Numbered from the stretch's first letter, positions 1 through 9,343 are shown. The stretch is 64,000 nucleotides of DNA from Flavisolibacter ginsenosidimutans (GCF_007970805.1 NZ_CP042433.1:3782001-3846000); one strand, 5' to 3'. Made by a program: numbers and translations. The notes: generated by a model from the letters alone, not told the origin.

Positions 1-1007
1 TCGATATCGGCAAAATACTCAGGAGGTAGCGGCGGGTTAAGCAGGCTGCCCAGGATTAATGTGCTCACTACGGCAATTCCCACAAACTGGTGGCCCGATA
101 CTTTATTGTCCAGCACAAGTGTATTGTCGCTGCCTACAATTAAAATTCCGGAGCCGCTGGGAACGGCGGCTTCTAACTCGCCTTCGTGCGCAAAGTTGAT
201 GTGGTTGTTGTCTTCTACTTCGTTTTTTGAAATGACAATGTTTGTCGAATGCTTTTCAACAAGACCGGGCAACAACACGGACATGATGCCGACCACGTTG
301 TGATAGCTGTGATTTTTTTCCGCGGTTACGTTCGTGCAATTTTCAATTTCAATTCCGTTTACGTTATCGTGTGCCTCGTTTTTGCTGATGCTAACGTTTG
401 AAGACTGTCCCACGTAAATGCCCGTATCGGAATGGCCCGATGCTTCGCAGTTTTCAATCACGCCGTTGGTTGAGAACACCGGGAATAATCCGTACTCGCC
501 GTTGTTGAGGGTTGTAACACCCGAAAGCAAAAAGCCGTTTACGTGCCGCAGCACAACGCCGTTCTCTTTAAAGTCACGTACCGTTACGTCTTTGAGAACA
601 AAGCCATCACCGGCATCTTCTACGGTAATGCCATCATCCTCGTCGCCGGAATTTTGAATAATCACCGGGCGGTTTTTGTTTTGACTGCCAACGATGGTGA
701 TGTTTGGTTTGTTCACCACAATAGCTTCTTTGTATGCGCCTGCCTCTATTTCAATCACCGTTCCCGGCGATGCAGCGTTTACCGCGGCTTGTATGGAAGT
801 GCCTTGGTGAACAACAATCACCGGTGTTTTTTTGGCCGCGTTTTGTGCCTGGTTCATCGCGGCAGTTGACTGCGTTTCGGGACTTGGCATTAATTCTTTT
901 TTGCAACCGCTGAAAATAAAAAGCACGGTTAGGGCAGTTGTCGCCAACGAAAGTTTTTTGTTGCTGAACCGCCTGCGGGGAACCTTGTCATTGCTTTGCT
1001 GTTTCAT
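1..1007 (-). CDS. Right-handed beta-helix surface lipoprotein, 3' part cut by window edge
   Basis: The gene starts at the ATG at 1005-1007 (MKQQSNDK) and runs off the left edge with about 335 codons visible. A hydrophobic stretch ending in a lipobox-like LFIFSGC followed by KK predicts an outer-membrane or periplasmic lipoprotein. The rest consists of short parallel beta-helix turns with recurring Asn/Gly patterns such as NGVIENCEASGHSDTGIYVG, typical of NosD/pectate-lyase-like folds that bind or cleave polysaccharide. No catalytic residue can be assigned. It is clearly paralogous to the lipoprotein at 9380-10555: same MKQ start, same GCKKEL after the lipobox, and matching helix turns such as SGHSDTGIYVG versus TGHTDTGIFVG. 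It lies 113 bp downstream of the radical SAM gene on the same strand. Substrate unknown. Confidence 0.85.
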   Translation of the reverse strand, partial: MKQQSNDKVPRRRFSNKKLSLATTALTVLFIFSGCKKELMPSPETQSTAAMNQAQNAAKKTPVIVVHQGTSIQAAVNAASPGTVIEIEAGAYKEAIVVNKPNITIVGSQNKNRPVIIQNSGDEDDGITVEDAGDGFVLKDVTVRDFKENGVVLRHVNGFLLSGVTTLNNGEYGLFPVFSTNGVIENCEASGHSDTGIYVGQSSNVSISKNEAHDNVNGIEIENCTNVTAEKNHSYHNVVGIMSVLLPGLVEKHSTNIVISKNEVEDNNHINFAHEGELEAAVPSGSGILIVGSDNTLVLDNKVSGHQFVGIAVVSTLILGSLLNPPLPPEYFADI

Positions 1008-1120
1008 TTGTTGGTTTTTAATGTTGAGGAATAAAGAGGAATAACAAGCCCGGTTCGCTTACAGCGAAAGGTTTTTAAACGGTAGTTTTCCGATAGCGCT
1101 ACACAAGGCGGCAATCTTCT

Positions 1121-2341
1121 TCAGGCAATCTTTCCAAACCGCGGACAACTGTTTTCTTTTTGCGGCAAAGCTTTTTCGTTGGCGCGAACGATGGAAAGAA
1201 TGTTGTAGGACTTGGTGTGGCAAAACGGGCAGGCGTGCACGTCGCCGGCCGAATCAATGTACACGCTGCGGCTGCCCGAAAAGCAACCCACTCTGCGCTG
1301 GTGATAACCGTGGTAAAGCATGGTTGGATGATGACGATACTTTGCGGCGTGATTCACCAACGTGAAGGTTTCTTCAAGCAAGGCAATGTGCGCTTCGTCA
1401 AGCAACACATCTTTATCGGCATAGTGACCAATGTTGCGCGGCTCAAGTACCTGCACAAATTGAACGCCGAGGCTTTTCGCAAAATCCATGTAAGGCAACA
1501 GGCAATTTTCGTGGAGAAAGGTTTTGGTGGCACACACGCTCAAAGCGGTTACCAGTCCAACGTTTTTTGCGGCAGCAACGGCGGTCAGGGCATTGTTAAA
1601 GGCGTTTTCTTTTCCACGAAAAGCGTTGTGCAAATACGGCAGGTAATGATCAAGGCTTACAACCACGCCTTTGCATCCGGCCTCTCTCAACAGCCTTGCG
1701 TTGTGCGGTGTAAAATTGAAGCCCGATGTAAGTACCCAACAGGCTACGTGCGGACTGGCATAGCGGACGAGTTCAACCAAATCTTTTAAACGCACCATTG
1801 GTTCGCCGCCGCTAAAATGAATTTGCAGCACGCCTTCGTTTTTGTAGAGGTCAATGACCCTGAACAAATCTTCTTTGGTGAAGGATTCTTTTTGATTCAG
1901 ATTGTCCCATTCAAAGCAATGTTCGCAACGCAAGGGACATTTGCGGGTAATGGCAAGATGAATGAAGGACAACGTTTCTTTTGTGGTCAATGGAGATGCG
2001 TGACGGCGCAATTCTGTTTTGATCAAATCGTCGTAAGCTTTCGAAGGCCAGCCGGGTGTGTACAGGTTGAAATAATATTTGCCGTCAACCTTGTACATTT
2101 TTTTCAAATCGCCGCCCCATACGTTGTTGCGCAGGCGAAGCATGTCGTTAAACGTGCGAAGAATGAGCGAAGGTTTTTTTAAAACGCAGCAGGCGAAATA
2201 AAAAATGCGCAGCTTGACGGCCCACCACAAAAAAGTTCTTTTCAGGAACGACACACGGCCCGTTTTAGCACTGCAATCGTTTATAAAATCCGAAGCTGCC
2301 GGTTGTAGGTTAATGCGTTTGTAGCGAAGCGTTGTTTCCAT
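1121..2341 (-). CDS. Radical SAM protein with C-terminal cysteine (SPASM-like) region
   Basis: The 406-residue product has the radical SAM CX3CX2C cluster as CPLRCEHC (residues 135-142), a GGEP motif near residue 178, and a C-terminal segment with GCFSGS and HACPFCH. The C-terminal cysteines resemble the auxiliary Fe-S (SPASM/twitch) region of peptide- or protein-modifying enzymes. Residues 1-125 have no match I recognise. The protein should be cytoplasmic. Its start is 18 bp after the stop of the upstream 553-residue lipoprotein gene, so the two are probably co-transcribed. No small precursor peptide is visible next to it. Function beyond radical SAM chemistry is not assignable; an anaerobic-maturase-like or peptide-modifying role is inference. 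Confidence 0.85.
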   Translation of the reverse strand: METTLRYKRINLQPAASDFINDCSAKTGRVSFLKRTFLWWAVKLRIFYFACCVLKKPSLILRTFNDMLRLRNNVWGGDLKKMYKVDGKYYFNLYTPGWPSKAYDDLIKTELRRHASPLTTKETLSFIHLAITRKCPLRCEHCFEWDNLNQKESFTKEDLFRVIDLYKNEGVLQIHFSGGEPMVRLKDLVELVRYASPHVACWVLTSGFNFTPHNARLLREAGCKGVVVSLDHYLPYLHNAFRGKENAFNNALTAVAAAKNVGLVTALSVCATKTFLHENCLLPYMDFAKSLGVQFVQVLEPRNIGHYADKDVLLDEAHIALLEETFTLVNHAAKYRHHPTMLYHGYHQRRVGCFSGSRSVYIDSAGDVHACPFCHTKSYNILSIVRANEKALPQKENSCPRFGKIA

Positions 2342-2359
2342 AAAAATTTTTTAAGGACG

Positions 2360-4021
2360 TTATTTCACTGCCATCAGTGGTAGGCTTTCGGCTTGCAGTT
2401 GTTTGTACAGTTCTTTGCCGTAAATAGGGAAGGCGTTGGGCTTTAAAAACCGTTTTAAAAAAGCCACGTTCGGACCGTTGGTGAAGTTGCGTACGTGCCT
2501 GTACCAGCCTTTTGTGTGCAGTATAAACGTTTGTGTTTTTGACGCTCCGGCAAGCGGCGATGATTTGTAACTGAGCGTTGTGCTGTTGCCGATTTGCGGT
2601 TGTTCCAAATACGTTCCGTCTTCGTTTTGCAGCAAGGGTAAAACGTTCCTGCCCGTTTCGTCTGTTGCCGTTAGCGGCGAAAGTTTTTCAACGGAAAAAT
2701 TTTCGCCTTTTGAAAAATCAAGACCGGCATAATCAATTTCCCAAAACATAAAACCACTCGATAAACGAACGTCAACACTGTCTTCATTTGATCCTCTTAA
2801 ATCTATTGGAACAACCAGTGTGCGGTCGGCCAAAGGACCGGTGGTGGTGATATCACTAATCTTTTTCCATCCCTCTTTTGTACGCAGCGAAACCGTGAGC
2901 GGCAATTGCTGTTCTTCAATCCATTTTTGCAAAACTTCTTTTGACTTCTTCGATTGTTTCTTCAGGTATTTCTCGTAGTAATTGCCAAAGCCTTTTGCCA
3001 ATTCGCCGTAGAGCAGGTCAAGCCAATAGCCGTTCTTCAGTGTGAGTACAAGCTTTGCTTTTTGTGCGACGGCTTCTTTCTTAAAACGCAGCACAAGGTT
3101 GTTGCTTGCATCGGCAGTTGTTGTATCATCCATATAGGCTATGGCGTTGTCGCCTTCTTTTTGTAAAGCCGGCAAAAGATTTTTTCGGCCGTTTAACGTA
3201 GCGGCAAGCGGTTCGTTTGGCGGTGCAATGCTGTAAAGATTTCCTTTTTCATCGGACAGAACTTTTGTGTTTGCGTCGTGCGTTATCACCCACAGGTCGG
3301 CGAGATCGGTGTATTGCTTTTCTTTTAATTCGTTGGTGATTTTTACTTGCAGGCTTCCATCCGCCAGGGGCGCCATCTTTAGCGGCAGGTAATCGTGCCG
3401 CGCCAGTTGCGGATAGATAGCGCCGCCGTAGATTTCGCCCTGCATCACAAACCGGCTGCCATCGTAAGCGCTTACAAAAGGACAGGAACTTTTGGTAGCA
3501 GCGATGATTGCTACTGCTACCGCAAAAGCGCCAACGGTGTACCCAACCGCGCCAATAACGTAACTGTTGGTTGTTCGTTTTTGGTCTTTTTCTATCACTT
3601 CTATCTTCTGCACTTTGTCAAGCGGCAGGCTAAAGTTTTCACCAATGGCTGCGTTGGAAACGCCGGTGGCGTAAAGGTGTACTTCGTTCAAGACCTGAAG
3701 GTCATCCAACTCGTTTTTTTTGTAGCGCATGTTTCCTCCGCGACCGTTTACCAGGTGCAATTTGTGCGCAGGTGGCAGGGTATCAAGCGTACAGCTAAGT
3801 GATTGCCGGTCGGCGCTAAGCGCCATGTTTTTCATGTAGAAGGCCTGCGAATTGGTTCGCAAAACAAAGTACCGGTTTCGTGATTCCAGCGAGTCAATCG
3901 TACCCGAAGCATAAGGCCCGGTGCGGCCTGCGGTGGCCTTGTAAAAATTGTGGCAGGCTGCAGCGATAAACAGAAGGCCAAGCCCCAGGAGCCAAGCGTT
4001 TGTTTTTGTTAACGTTTGCAT
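2360..4021 (-). CDS. Large uncharacterised lipoprotein, partner of the radical SAM gene
   Basis: I chose the ATG at 4019-4021 (MQTLTKTN) over a TTG two codons upstream. The N-terminus has a hydrophobic segment ending in LLFIAAAC, a plausible lipobox. Residues around 150-185 form a second hydrophobic, Ala/Gly/Val-rich stretch, followed directly by KSSCPFVSAYDGSRF, a single cysteine heading a region rich in aromatic and Gly residues (MQGEIYGGAIYPQLARHDY). I recall similar Cys-Pro / YDG / GGA blocks in uncharacterised Bacteroidota proteins but know no function. The C-terminal half is soluble with no recognised domain. The gene is followed after 18 bp by the radical SAM gene, which suggests a functional pair. 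The cysteine could be a modification or anchoring site; that is speculation. Confidence 0.75.
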   Translation of the reverse strand: MQTLTKTNAWLLGLGLLFIAAACHNFYKATAGRTGPYASGTIDSLESRNRYFVLRTNSQAFYMKNMALSADRQSLSCTLDTLPPAHKLHLVNGRGGNMRYKKNELDDLQVLNEVHLYATGVSNAAIGENFSLPLDKVQKIEVIEKDQKRTTNSYVIGAVGYTVGAFAVAVAIIAATKSSCPFVSAYDGSRFVMQGEIYGGAIYPQLARHDYLPLKMAPLADGSLQVKITNELKEKQYTDLADLWVITHDANTKVLSDEKGNLYSIAPPNEPLAATLNGRKNLLPALQKEGDNAIAYMDDTTTADASNNLVLRFKKEAVAQKAKLVLTLKNGYWLDLLYGELAKGFGNYYEKYLKKQSKKSKEVLQKWIEEQQLPLTVSLRTKEGWKKISDITTTGPLADRTLVVPIDLRGSNEDSVDVRLSSGFMFWEIDYAGLDFSKGENFSVEKLSPLTATDETGRNVLPLLQNEDGTYLEQPQIGNSTTLSYKSSPLAGASKTQTFILHTKGWYRHVRNFTNGPNVAFLKRFLKPNAFPIYGKELYKQLQAESLPLMAVK

Positions 4022-4091
4022 ACGCAAATCTTTTTAGTCATGAATGCGGTGCTGCGGTTAGCCGTTTCAATGGGTTCGGGAAAACGATGCA

Positions 4092-4697
4092 TTAAAAAAG
4101 GTACCCAATGGTGATGTTGAAAAAGCTATTTTTAAAAGAGCCATCGGTGGAATTTAGAAGGGCATTGGTCAAGCCAAGATGATAGCTTGCGTTGAGTGAA
4201 AAATCCAACGGGAATACATAACTCAGTAAGCCGTTTAGTCCAACCGTTGTTGACCTTACTTGCGTAGAACCGTATTGATTGCTTAACAAAAAACTGAGGC
4301 CCGGCCCGCCGCCGCCGTAAAAGCCACCCGGCTTGTTGCTGAAGTTGTAGACTACGGGAAACGCAAGATCAAGGTAACTGTGGCCATCGGTATAGCTATA
4401 CGAAGGTGCTTGCGGAGGTATTTGTGTTTTTTTGAAACCGCGAAACGCCAGGTCTGCCGAAGGACGCAAATAAATCCGGTTGTTTAGTCTTGGCAATGTA
4501 AACAAGCCAAACACCAAGCCGCCGCTTCCGGTTGTTTCCACCCGCATGGTGCCGCCGAAGTAATAAGGCATTTGTGTGCTGTAACGCGAACCGCCCGGCA
4601 CGCTTGCACCGGCCTGCACGCCTATGCGAAATTGCGCTGCCGCTTGTGCAGTCAAAAAAAGAAGACAGAACCCCAACAAACAGTTTCTATTTTCCAT
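4092..4697 (-). CDS. Outer-membrane beta-barrel protein (PorT-like)
   Basis: The start is set at the ATG at 4695-4697 (MENRNC), because the following 22 residues form a clean Sec signal peptide ending AAAQ; the upstream in-frame extension is not signal-like. The mature part has alternating hydrophobic/polar strands with many Gly and Tyr residues, short turns, and a C-terminus ending in aromatic FFNITIGYLF, as in small 8-10-stranded outer-membrane barrels of Bacteroidota (PorT or outer membrane beta-barrel family). It sits in a minus-strand run with a 70-bp gap to the next gene. No specific substrate or role can be given. Confidence 0.75.
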   Translation of the reverse strand: MENRNCLLGFCLLFLTAQAAAQFRIGVQAGASVPGGSRYSTQMPYYFGGTMRVETTGSGGLVFGLFTLPRLNNRIYLRPSADLAFRGFKKTQIPPQAPSYSYTDGHSYLDLAFPVVYNFSNKPGGFYGGGGPGLSFLLSNQYGSTQVRSTTVGLNGLLSYVFPLDFSLNASYHLGLTNALLNSTDGSFKNSFFNITIGYLF

Positions 4698-4901
4698 AAG
4701 TAAGTGTTTGGATAAATTGAATCGGGAAGCCATTGCGTGGACTGCCTGATGCGAACAAGTTTTGGCAGTGCGGTGGTTGGAAGCTTGCTGGCTGCAACAT
4801 CGGCAGAAGAAAAAATACAGTCAGTTTCATGCGTTGTAATTTGTTGCTGAAACGCTTTCTAAAAGATAAAGCAAAATTTTTATTTGTGTGGCTTTCATGA
4901 C

Positions 4902-5600
4902 TTATTTTTTATGCTTTGAAGTCAGTAACACTTGCAATCCCACGCCCACATTCCACACATGGCCGCTCTCGCCGGGCTTGAACAAATAACCCAGTTCGGG
5001 GCGTATAGCCCACTTGCGCAAATCGCTGCTAAAGCCTGCGCCAATATTGAATCCCATGAGGAAATCATTTTCCGAACCCTGGCCTTTGTTGATGATGTAT
5101 TCCACGTTTGCCGAAGGCGAGAAATCAACCTGGTTTGATTTAGCGGTGAAGGTGCCGATGACGTGCGGTGCGATGCTGTACGAATTGCTGGACGTTGCAA
5201 CGCCACCGTTTTCCGATGCGGAGAAATGGTAAAGACTCAAGGGCACAAAAACCGCAAGCTTACCGGGATGGATGCCGAATTTTGGAATCACGCTAAAATA
5301 ACTGGCGTTGAAGCTTCCATTTTCCGGCTTCTCCACCGGTATCAGTTTTTCGTAACGCACTTTCAGGTCCACATTGTCTGCAACGCCAAGGCCTGCGCGA
5401 AAGCCGATGTTGTTGTTCACGGCTTGCGATGCGCCTCCATCGCCGGCGCTGTAATGGGTGTAATGGCCGGCCAGTTCTGCGCCGCCTTTTCCCAGGGTGC
5501 CCGCTTTTTCGTACGTGCCGTGAACCGGTGCAACGGTAATGCAGGACGAGAAATAAACAGAAGCAAAAGCGAGTGCAAACAGCAGTTGTCTTTGTTTCAT
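4902..5600 (-). CDS. Probable outer-membrane lipoprotein with beta-barrel-like sequence
   Basis: The ATG at 5598-5600 (MKQRQLLFALAF) gives a normal signal sequence with a lipobox-like YFSSC, so I prefer it to the ATG 13 codons upstream. About 215 mature residues show repeated amphipathic strands separated by Gly/Asn/Ser turns (NNNIGFRAGLGVADNVDLKVRYE, given here only as position about 75-97, is typical) and an ending WNVGVGLQVLL like a terminal barrel strand. The protein therefore probably sits in or on the outer membrane. It follows the metallophosphoesterase gene on the same strand after 64 bp. No family name is recognised with confidence and no function is proposed. Confidence 0.65.
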   Translation of the reverse strand: MKQRQLLFALAFASVYFSSCITVAPVHGTYEKAGTLGKGGAELAGHYTHYSAGDGGASQAVNNNIGFRAGLGVADNVDLKVRYEKLIPVEKPENGSFNASYFSVIPKFGIHPGKLAVFVPLSLYHFSASENGGVATSSNSYSIAPHVIGTFTAKSNQVDFSPSANVEYIINKGQGSENDFLMGFNIGAGFSSDLRKWAIRPELGYLFKPGESGHVWNVGVGLQVLLTSKHKK

Positions 5601-5664
5601 AACGGTTGCTTTTTGGTGGTGAGAAAATTCCGGTTTCAAAAGACCGGGTCAACAAGGGAGTTCA

Positions 5665-6993
5665 TTAGTCGCGGTACTTCACATTTTCTTTGTTGTCTTT
5701 TACGGGCAAATCATTCCAAAGAAAGCCTACGATTTGTGCAAGCTCGGGCGAGTAACCTGCCAACTGCGCGACTTCGTTTTTTTGCTGCGGATTAATTTTT
5801 TCATCGCCGGCCAAATGCGCCATAATGCCTTGCCTGAAGATGGGCGCTGCAAAGGCTGCAAGGGTTGGCGGCGCACCAAATGCCGGTGTGGTTAGCAGAT
5901 AATTGAAATACACATCGAGGTGTGCACTCAAAAATGAATTGGCGTATTGCGTAAAGCTCATGCCGTCGGGAAAACTTGCGTTGATGGACGTAACCTGTGT
6001 TGTGGTGATGTCAAGGTCTTTGTTCTTCATCACAATCCGGCGATAGGGAATGGGCGCCGTTACCAACGAACCCGTTTCAATGTCAAACAATTCGTTCTTT
6101 TCTTTTTCGACACGGGTAATATCGGTAGCATGGTAATGGCCGGTAAAGATGATGCGGAGGCCAGCGTCCATCAACTTTTCAGAAATTGATTGCCAATTAT
6201 CAATGACGTAGCCGGGATCAAGTATTGATTGATTGGTGTAATGCTCAAGGAGATTGTGGTGCATCATGCCGAAGACTGTTATGTTTTGTGCTTTCGCTTC
6301 GGCCAATCTTTCCAGCATCCAGCTTAACGTTTGTGATTTTATGCGTCCCGGCGTTGTTGATTTATCTGTGTTGTCTTCGTAGCGACAAGCATCAATTCCC
6401 ATGATCCAAAGGCCGGGATAAGGTTGTGCCACATAACTCAACGAATTAGGGTCGCGGCTGATGGCAGCCGCATAGCCAAAGGGTGCGTAAAGGTTGCTGA
6501 AGTCTGCCGGTGAAACGTTGGGCGTTGGAAGAGCGTTGTCGCCGTTGTAGCGTCTTGCTTCAGGATTGGATACGTCATGATTGCCCGGCACCACGTAAAC
6601 TTTTACGCCGTCGCTTTGCAGGCTTTGAAAAAAACCGGCCATTGCTTCGTGACTAATGCGTTCCCCGTCTTTGGTCAGGTCGCCGGGCACCAGCAGAATG
6701 TCGGGTTTATCGGCCCGCAAATCAGCCAGCACCCGTCGCCAGATTGGGTCACTGTAAGCAAGTAGTTTCGGGTCTTGCGCCAAATAATCCTGGAAAGCCT
6801 GACCCGCCTGGCCGTTGTTGCTAAACAAGGCCGGCGCGGTGTAATGGATGTCGGAAACGACGGCGATTTTAATTTGGTTGTCCTTCATGTTGAAGACGTT
6901 TTTTTCAGTAGCGGGGAGAACAATTTGCGTTTCGTTTTTTTTACAAGAAAGCAACGCAACGCAGCTTACGATGGAAAGAAGAAGCTTTTTCAT
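5665..6993 (-). CDS. Calcineurin-like metallophosphoesterase lipoprotein
   Basis: The 442-residue protein begins with a short signal ending CVALLSCKK, a lipobox, so it is exported and lipid-anchored. The metallophosphoesterase motifs are present in order: SDIHY (about 47), GDLTKDG (about 104), GNHD (about 137), MHHN (about 245) and GHYHATD (about 282). These supply the Asp/His/Asn ligands of the di-metal site. The family hydrolyses phosphomonoesters, phosphodiesters or nucleotides; the substrate here is unknown. About 130 C-terminal residues follow the catalytic domain without a known match. It is the first gene of the minus-strand run and is divergent from the regulator at 7282. Confidence 0.88.
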   Translation of the reverse strand: MKKLLLSIVSCVALLSCKKNETQIVLPATEKNVFNMKDNQIKIAVVSDIHYTAPALFSNNGQAGQAFQDYLAQDPKLLAYSDPIWRRVLADLRADKPDILLVPGDLTKDGERISHEAMAGFFQSLQSDGVKVYVVPGNHDVSNPEARRYNGDNALPTPNVSPADFSNLYAPFGYAAAISRDPNSLSYVAQPYPGLWIMGIDACRYEDNTDKSTTPGRIKSQTLSWMLERLAEAKAQNITVFGMMHHNLLEHYTNQSILDPGYVIDNWQSISEKLMDAGLRIIFTGHYHATDITRVEKEKNELFDIETGSLVTAPIPYRRIVMKNKDLDITTTQVTSINASFPDGMSFTQYANSFLSAHLDVYFNYLLTTPAFGAPPTLAAFAAPIFRQGIMAHLAGDEKINPQQKNEVAQLAGYSPELAQIVGFLWNDLPVKDNKENVKYRD

Positions 6994-7108
6994 GCCTGAA
7001 CGATTTAAGGTTATTTGTGGCGCAGGACTTCACTGCGGTGAAAGAATGAGTGAAAGTAGCTTTGGCAAAAGGCGATTGAAAATTGAATTCTGCGTCCTTA
7101 GAGAGGAA

Positions 7109-7127
7109 GTTTGCAAAAATTGCAAAC
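7109..7127. promoter_or_regulatory. Perfect 8-bp inverted repeat, candidate operator
   Basis: GTTTGCAA and TTGCAAAC are separated by AAA in the 288-bp divergent region between the metallophosphoesterase gene and the first HTH regulator. The size and symmetry suit a dimeric regulator. A related, less symmetric site (GTTTGCA, T-run, GCAAC) lies at 10718-10735 upstream of the second beta-helix lipoprotein. Binding by the adjacent regulators is a guess. Confidence 0.35.
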
Positions 7128-7281
7128 GCTGTTTATACGCCGTTGTAGTGCTGCTATCGAATTCCTTTTGCCGGCAATAAAAATCCAGTGAAGGATTTGA
7201 GCATCCTTTCAAGAACTGTTGTTATGAAAATTATTTGTATTATCTTGAAGAGACATGGCTCCTCAACGCCAACAACACTGC

Positions 7282-8271
7282 ATGAGGCAACAAACAACAC
7301 AGGATTTTCTTTTCCAACGCATTCGGGAAACCCTTCCGCAGGACAGGGCATTGGTGAATGAAATAGCGGAAACTTTGCACCTCAGCGAAGACAGCGCTTA
7401 CCGCCGCATACGGGGCGAAACTCCGTTGATTTTAGAAGAAGTGGCTTCGCTCTGCCGCCGCTTTAATCTTTCGCTCGACGGCCTGCTTGATGTTGATGAA
7501 AATTGCGTCGTGTTTCGGAACATGGAACCGGGCAAGGGTAACTTCGATTTTAAAGCATACCTCTCGGCCATTGCGCAACAAATCAAGGCACTGGCCGCCT
7601 GCAATCAAAAGAGCATCGTTTACGAGAGCAACGACGTTCCTATTTTTCACCAGTTCTCTTCCAAAGCTTTGCTGGCCTTCCGGCACTTCTTCTGGATGCG
7701 AACCGTTTTCCGGCATCCTGATTTCCAACACCAATATTCGGCTGCGCGACTAACGCCCGGCGTAGAAGAAATGGCGGCAGAAATTCTTTCGGTGTATAGC
7801 CAAATTCCTTCGGTTGAAATCTGGAACACCGAATGCGTAAACAGTACTTTGGTACAGCTCAACCATTATTACGAAACGGGTGTGATAACAAGAGAAGACG
7901 CAACTTCCGTGTATATAGGATTGCGCGAAGCGTTAGAGCATCTGGAGCAGCAGGCGGCTTGTGGCTGCAAGTTCATGCCCGGTCAATCGCCGCGCAACCG
8001 AAAGGAAAACTTTCGGCTGTTCTATAACCGCGTTGGCTTGGGCGATAACTTGATTTTGACTTTGCACGACGATAGAAAAACGGTGTACGTGAATTACGAT
8101 GCCTTGAATTACATGGTGACCAGCAACGATAAGTTTTGCAACAAAATTTACGAGCAAATGCAAAACACCATGCGCCGCAGTACACTTATTAGCGGCGTAG
8201 CCGAGAAACAGCGAAACATGTTCTTCAACAACCTGTATGCAAAATTGAAGGCGCGCCAAGAAGCCATTTAA
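7282..8271 (+). CDS. Helix-turn-helix transcriptional regulator, copy 1
   Basis: The start at 7282 (MRQQTTQD) is chosen because it aligns exactly, residue for residue, with the start of the neighbouring paralogue (14 residues to the shared FQRI); an ATG nine codons upstream is less likely. Residues about 20-65 form an HTH of XRE-like character (LHLSEDSAYRRIRGETPL, then a second helix pair ending FNLSLDGLL). The remaining 260 residues are a helical domain without a recognised name, including the shared motifs SVEIWNTE and RRSTLISGVAEKQR. The protein is probably cytoplasmic. The second copy starts 10 bp after this stop. The ligand and targets are unknown. Confidence 0.75.
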   Translation: MRQQTTQDFLFQRIRETLPQDRALVNEIAETLHLSEDSAYRRIRGETPLILEEVASLCRRFNLSLDGLLDVDENCVVFRNMEPGKGNFDFKAYLSAIAQQIKALAACNQKSIVYESNDVPIFHQFSSKALLAFRHFFWMRTVFRHPDFQHQYSAARLTPGVEEMAAEILSVYSQIPSVEIWNTECVNSTLVQLNHYYETGVITREDATSVYIGLREALEHLEQQAACGCKFMPGQSPRNRKENFRLFYNRVGLGDNLILTLHDDRKTVYVNYDALNYMVTSNDKFCNKIYEQMQNTMRRSTLISGVAEKQRNMFFNNLYAKLKARQEAI

Positions 8272-8281
8272 AAACAAGACA

Positions 8282-9289
8282 ATGAACACAACGGACTTGC
8301 AGATACAGATCTTTCAACGCATCAAAAGCAGTCTTGTACCTGCGGCTTCGTTGGTAGATGAAATTGCCGGTGTGTTAAACATCAGTACCGACAGTGCGTA
8401 CCGCCGCATTCGCGGCGAGAAGCCTGTGAGCGTTGACGAAGTTTATACACTCTGTCACCGGTACGGGCTTTCGCTGGATGCGTTGATGAACGTGAAAACA
8501 GACATCATTCCTTTTCACGGTAAGTACGTTGATCCCGCTTTCTTCCGGTTCGAAGATTACCTGGTTGCCGTGGCAAAGCAAGTGGGTTACATGGCTTCGT
8601 TCAAAGAACGGGAAATGTTTTACCTGTGCAAAGACATTCCGTTGTTTCATCATTATCAATTTAAAGAACTGGCGGCCTTCAAATATTTCTTCTGGCACAA
8701 AACCTTGTTGCAATCAGCAGGCTTCGCTTCACAAAAAATTGCGCTGAAGAATTATCCCGACGAAGTATATGGGCTGGGGCGGAAAGCGATGGACATTTAC
8801 AACAGCATCAACTCTTCCGAAATCTGGAATACTGAAAGCCTGAACGGAACCTTGCACCAGGTAGAATATTTTCACGACACCCGCGCTTTTGAAACCGATG
8901 CGGATTTGCTTCGGGTGTACGAGTCGCTGGAGCGCTTGTTTGCACACATTGAGTTGCAAGCCGAACTGGGTTACAAATTCGACAGCAATGATCCCGGGCA
9001 AAAGCGGCTGGCAGACTTCAACATGTACTTTAACGAAGTGGTTATCGGCGACAATTCCATTGTGGGGGTGCTGGACGGTGTGAAGATTTGTTTTGTAACG
9101 CATACGGGCATCAACTTCATGCTCACCCGCGACGTGGATTTTTGCGAGAACATGCACCGCTATTATCAAAACCTGATGCGCAAGTCAACGCTCATTAGTT
9201 CGGTAAGCGAACGCGAACGGTCAAAGTTTTTCAAAGTGCTGCGCAACCGTATTGCCGTGCGAAAGCAGAATCTTCGTGTATCGGCCTGA
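8282..9289 (+). CDS. Helix-turn-helix transcriptional regulator, copy 2
   Basis: The 335-residue product is paralogous to the preceding gene along its whole length. Shared blocks include DSAYRRIRGE in the HTH recognition region, SEIWNTE in the middle, and MRKSTLISSVSER near the C-terminus. The ten-base spacing shows a two-gene operon created by tandem duplication. A strong stem-loop follows directly. Paired regulators of one family may form heterodimers or respond to different signals; nothing in the sequence decides this. The C-terminal two-thirds has no domain I can name. Confidence 0.75.
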   Translation: MNTTDLQIQIFQRIKSSLVPAASLVDEIAGVLNISTDSAYRRIRGEKPVSVDEVYTLCHRYGLSLDALMNVKTDIIPFHGKYVDPAFFRFEDYLVAVAKQVGYMASFKEREMFYLCKDIPLFHHYQFKELAAFKYFFWHKTLLQSAGFASQKIALKNYPDEVYGLGRKAMDIYNSINSSEIWNTESLNGTLHQVEYFHDTRAFETDADLLRVYESLERLFAHIELQAELGYKFDSNDPGQKRLADFNMYFNEVVIGDNSIVGVLDGVKICFVTHTGINFMLTRDVDFCENMHRYYQNLMRKSTLISSVSERERSKFFKVLRNRIAVRKQNLRVSA

Positions 9290-9299
9290 CGTATCGCTG

Positions 9300-9343
9300 C
9301 AACAACGAAACAAGACTCTCACAAAAGTCTTGTTTCGTTGTTG
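9300..9343. terminator. Strong hairpin between convergent genes
   Basis: AACAACGAAACAAGACT (9301-9317) pairs perfectly with its complement at 9326-9342 around an 8-base loop, and one more C-G pair closes the base. There is no long T-run, but the 18-bp stem lies between two convergent genes and could end transcription from both sides. Confidence 0.7.

Noticed and set aside
5163..5795. 210-codon plus-strand reading frame
   Set aside because: It spans two minus-strand genes and the gap between them, and resembles no protein.
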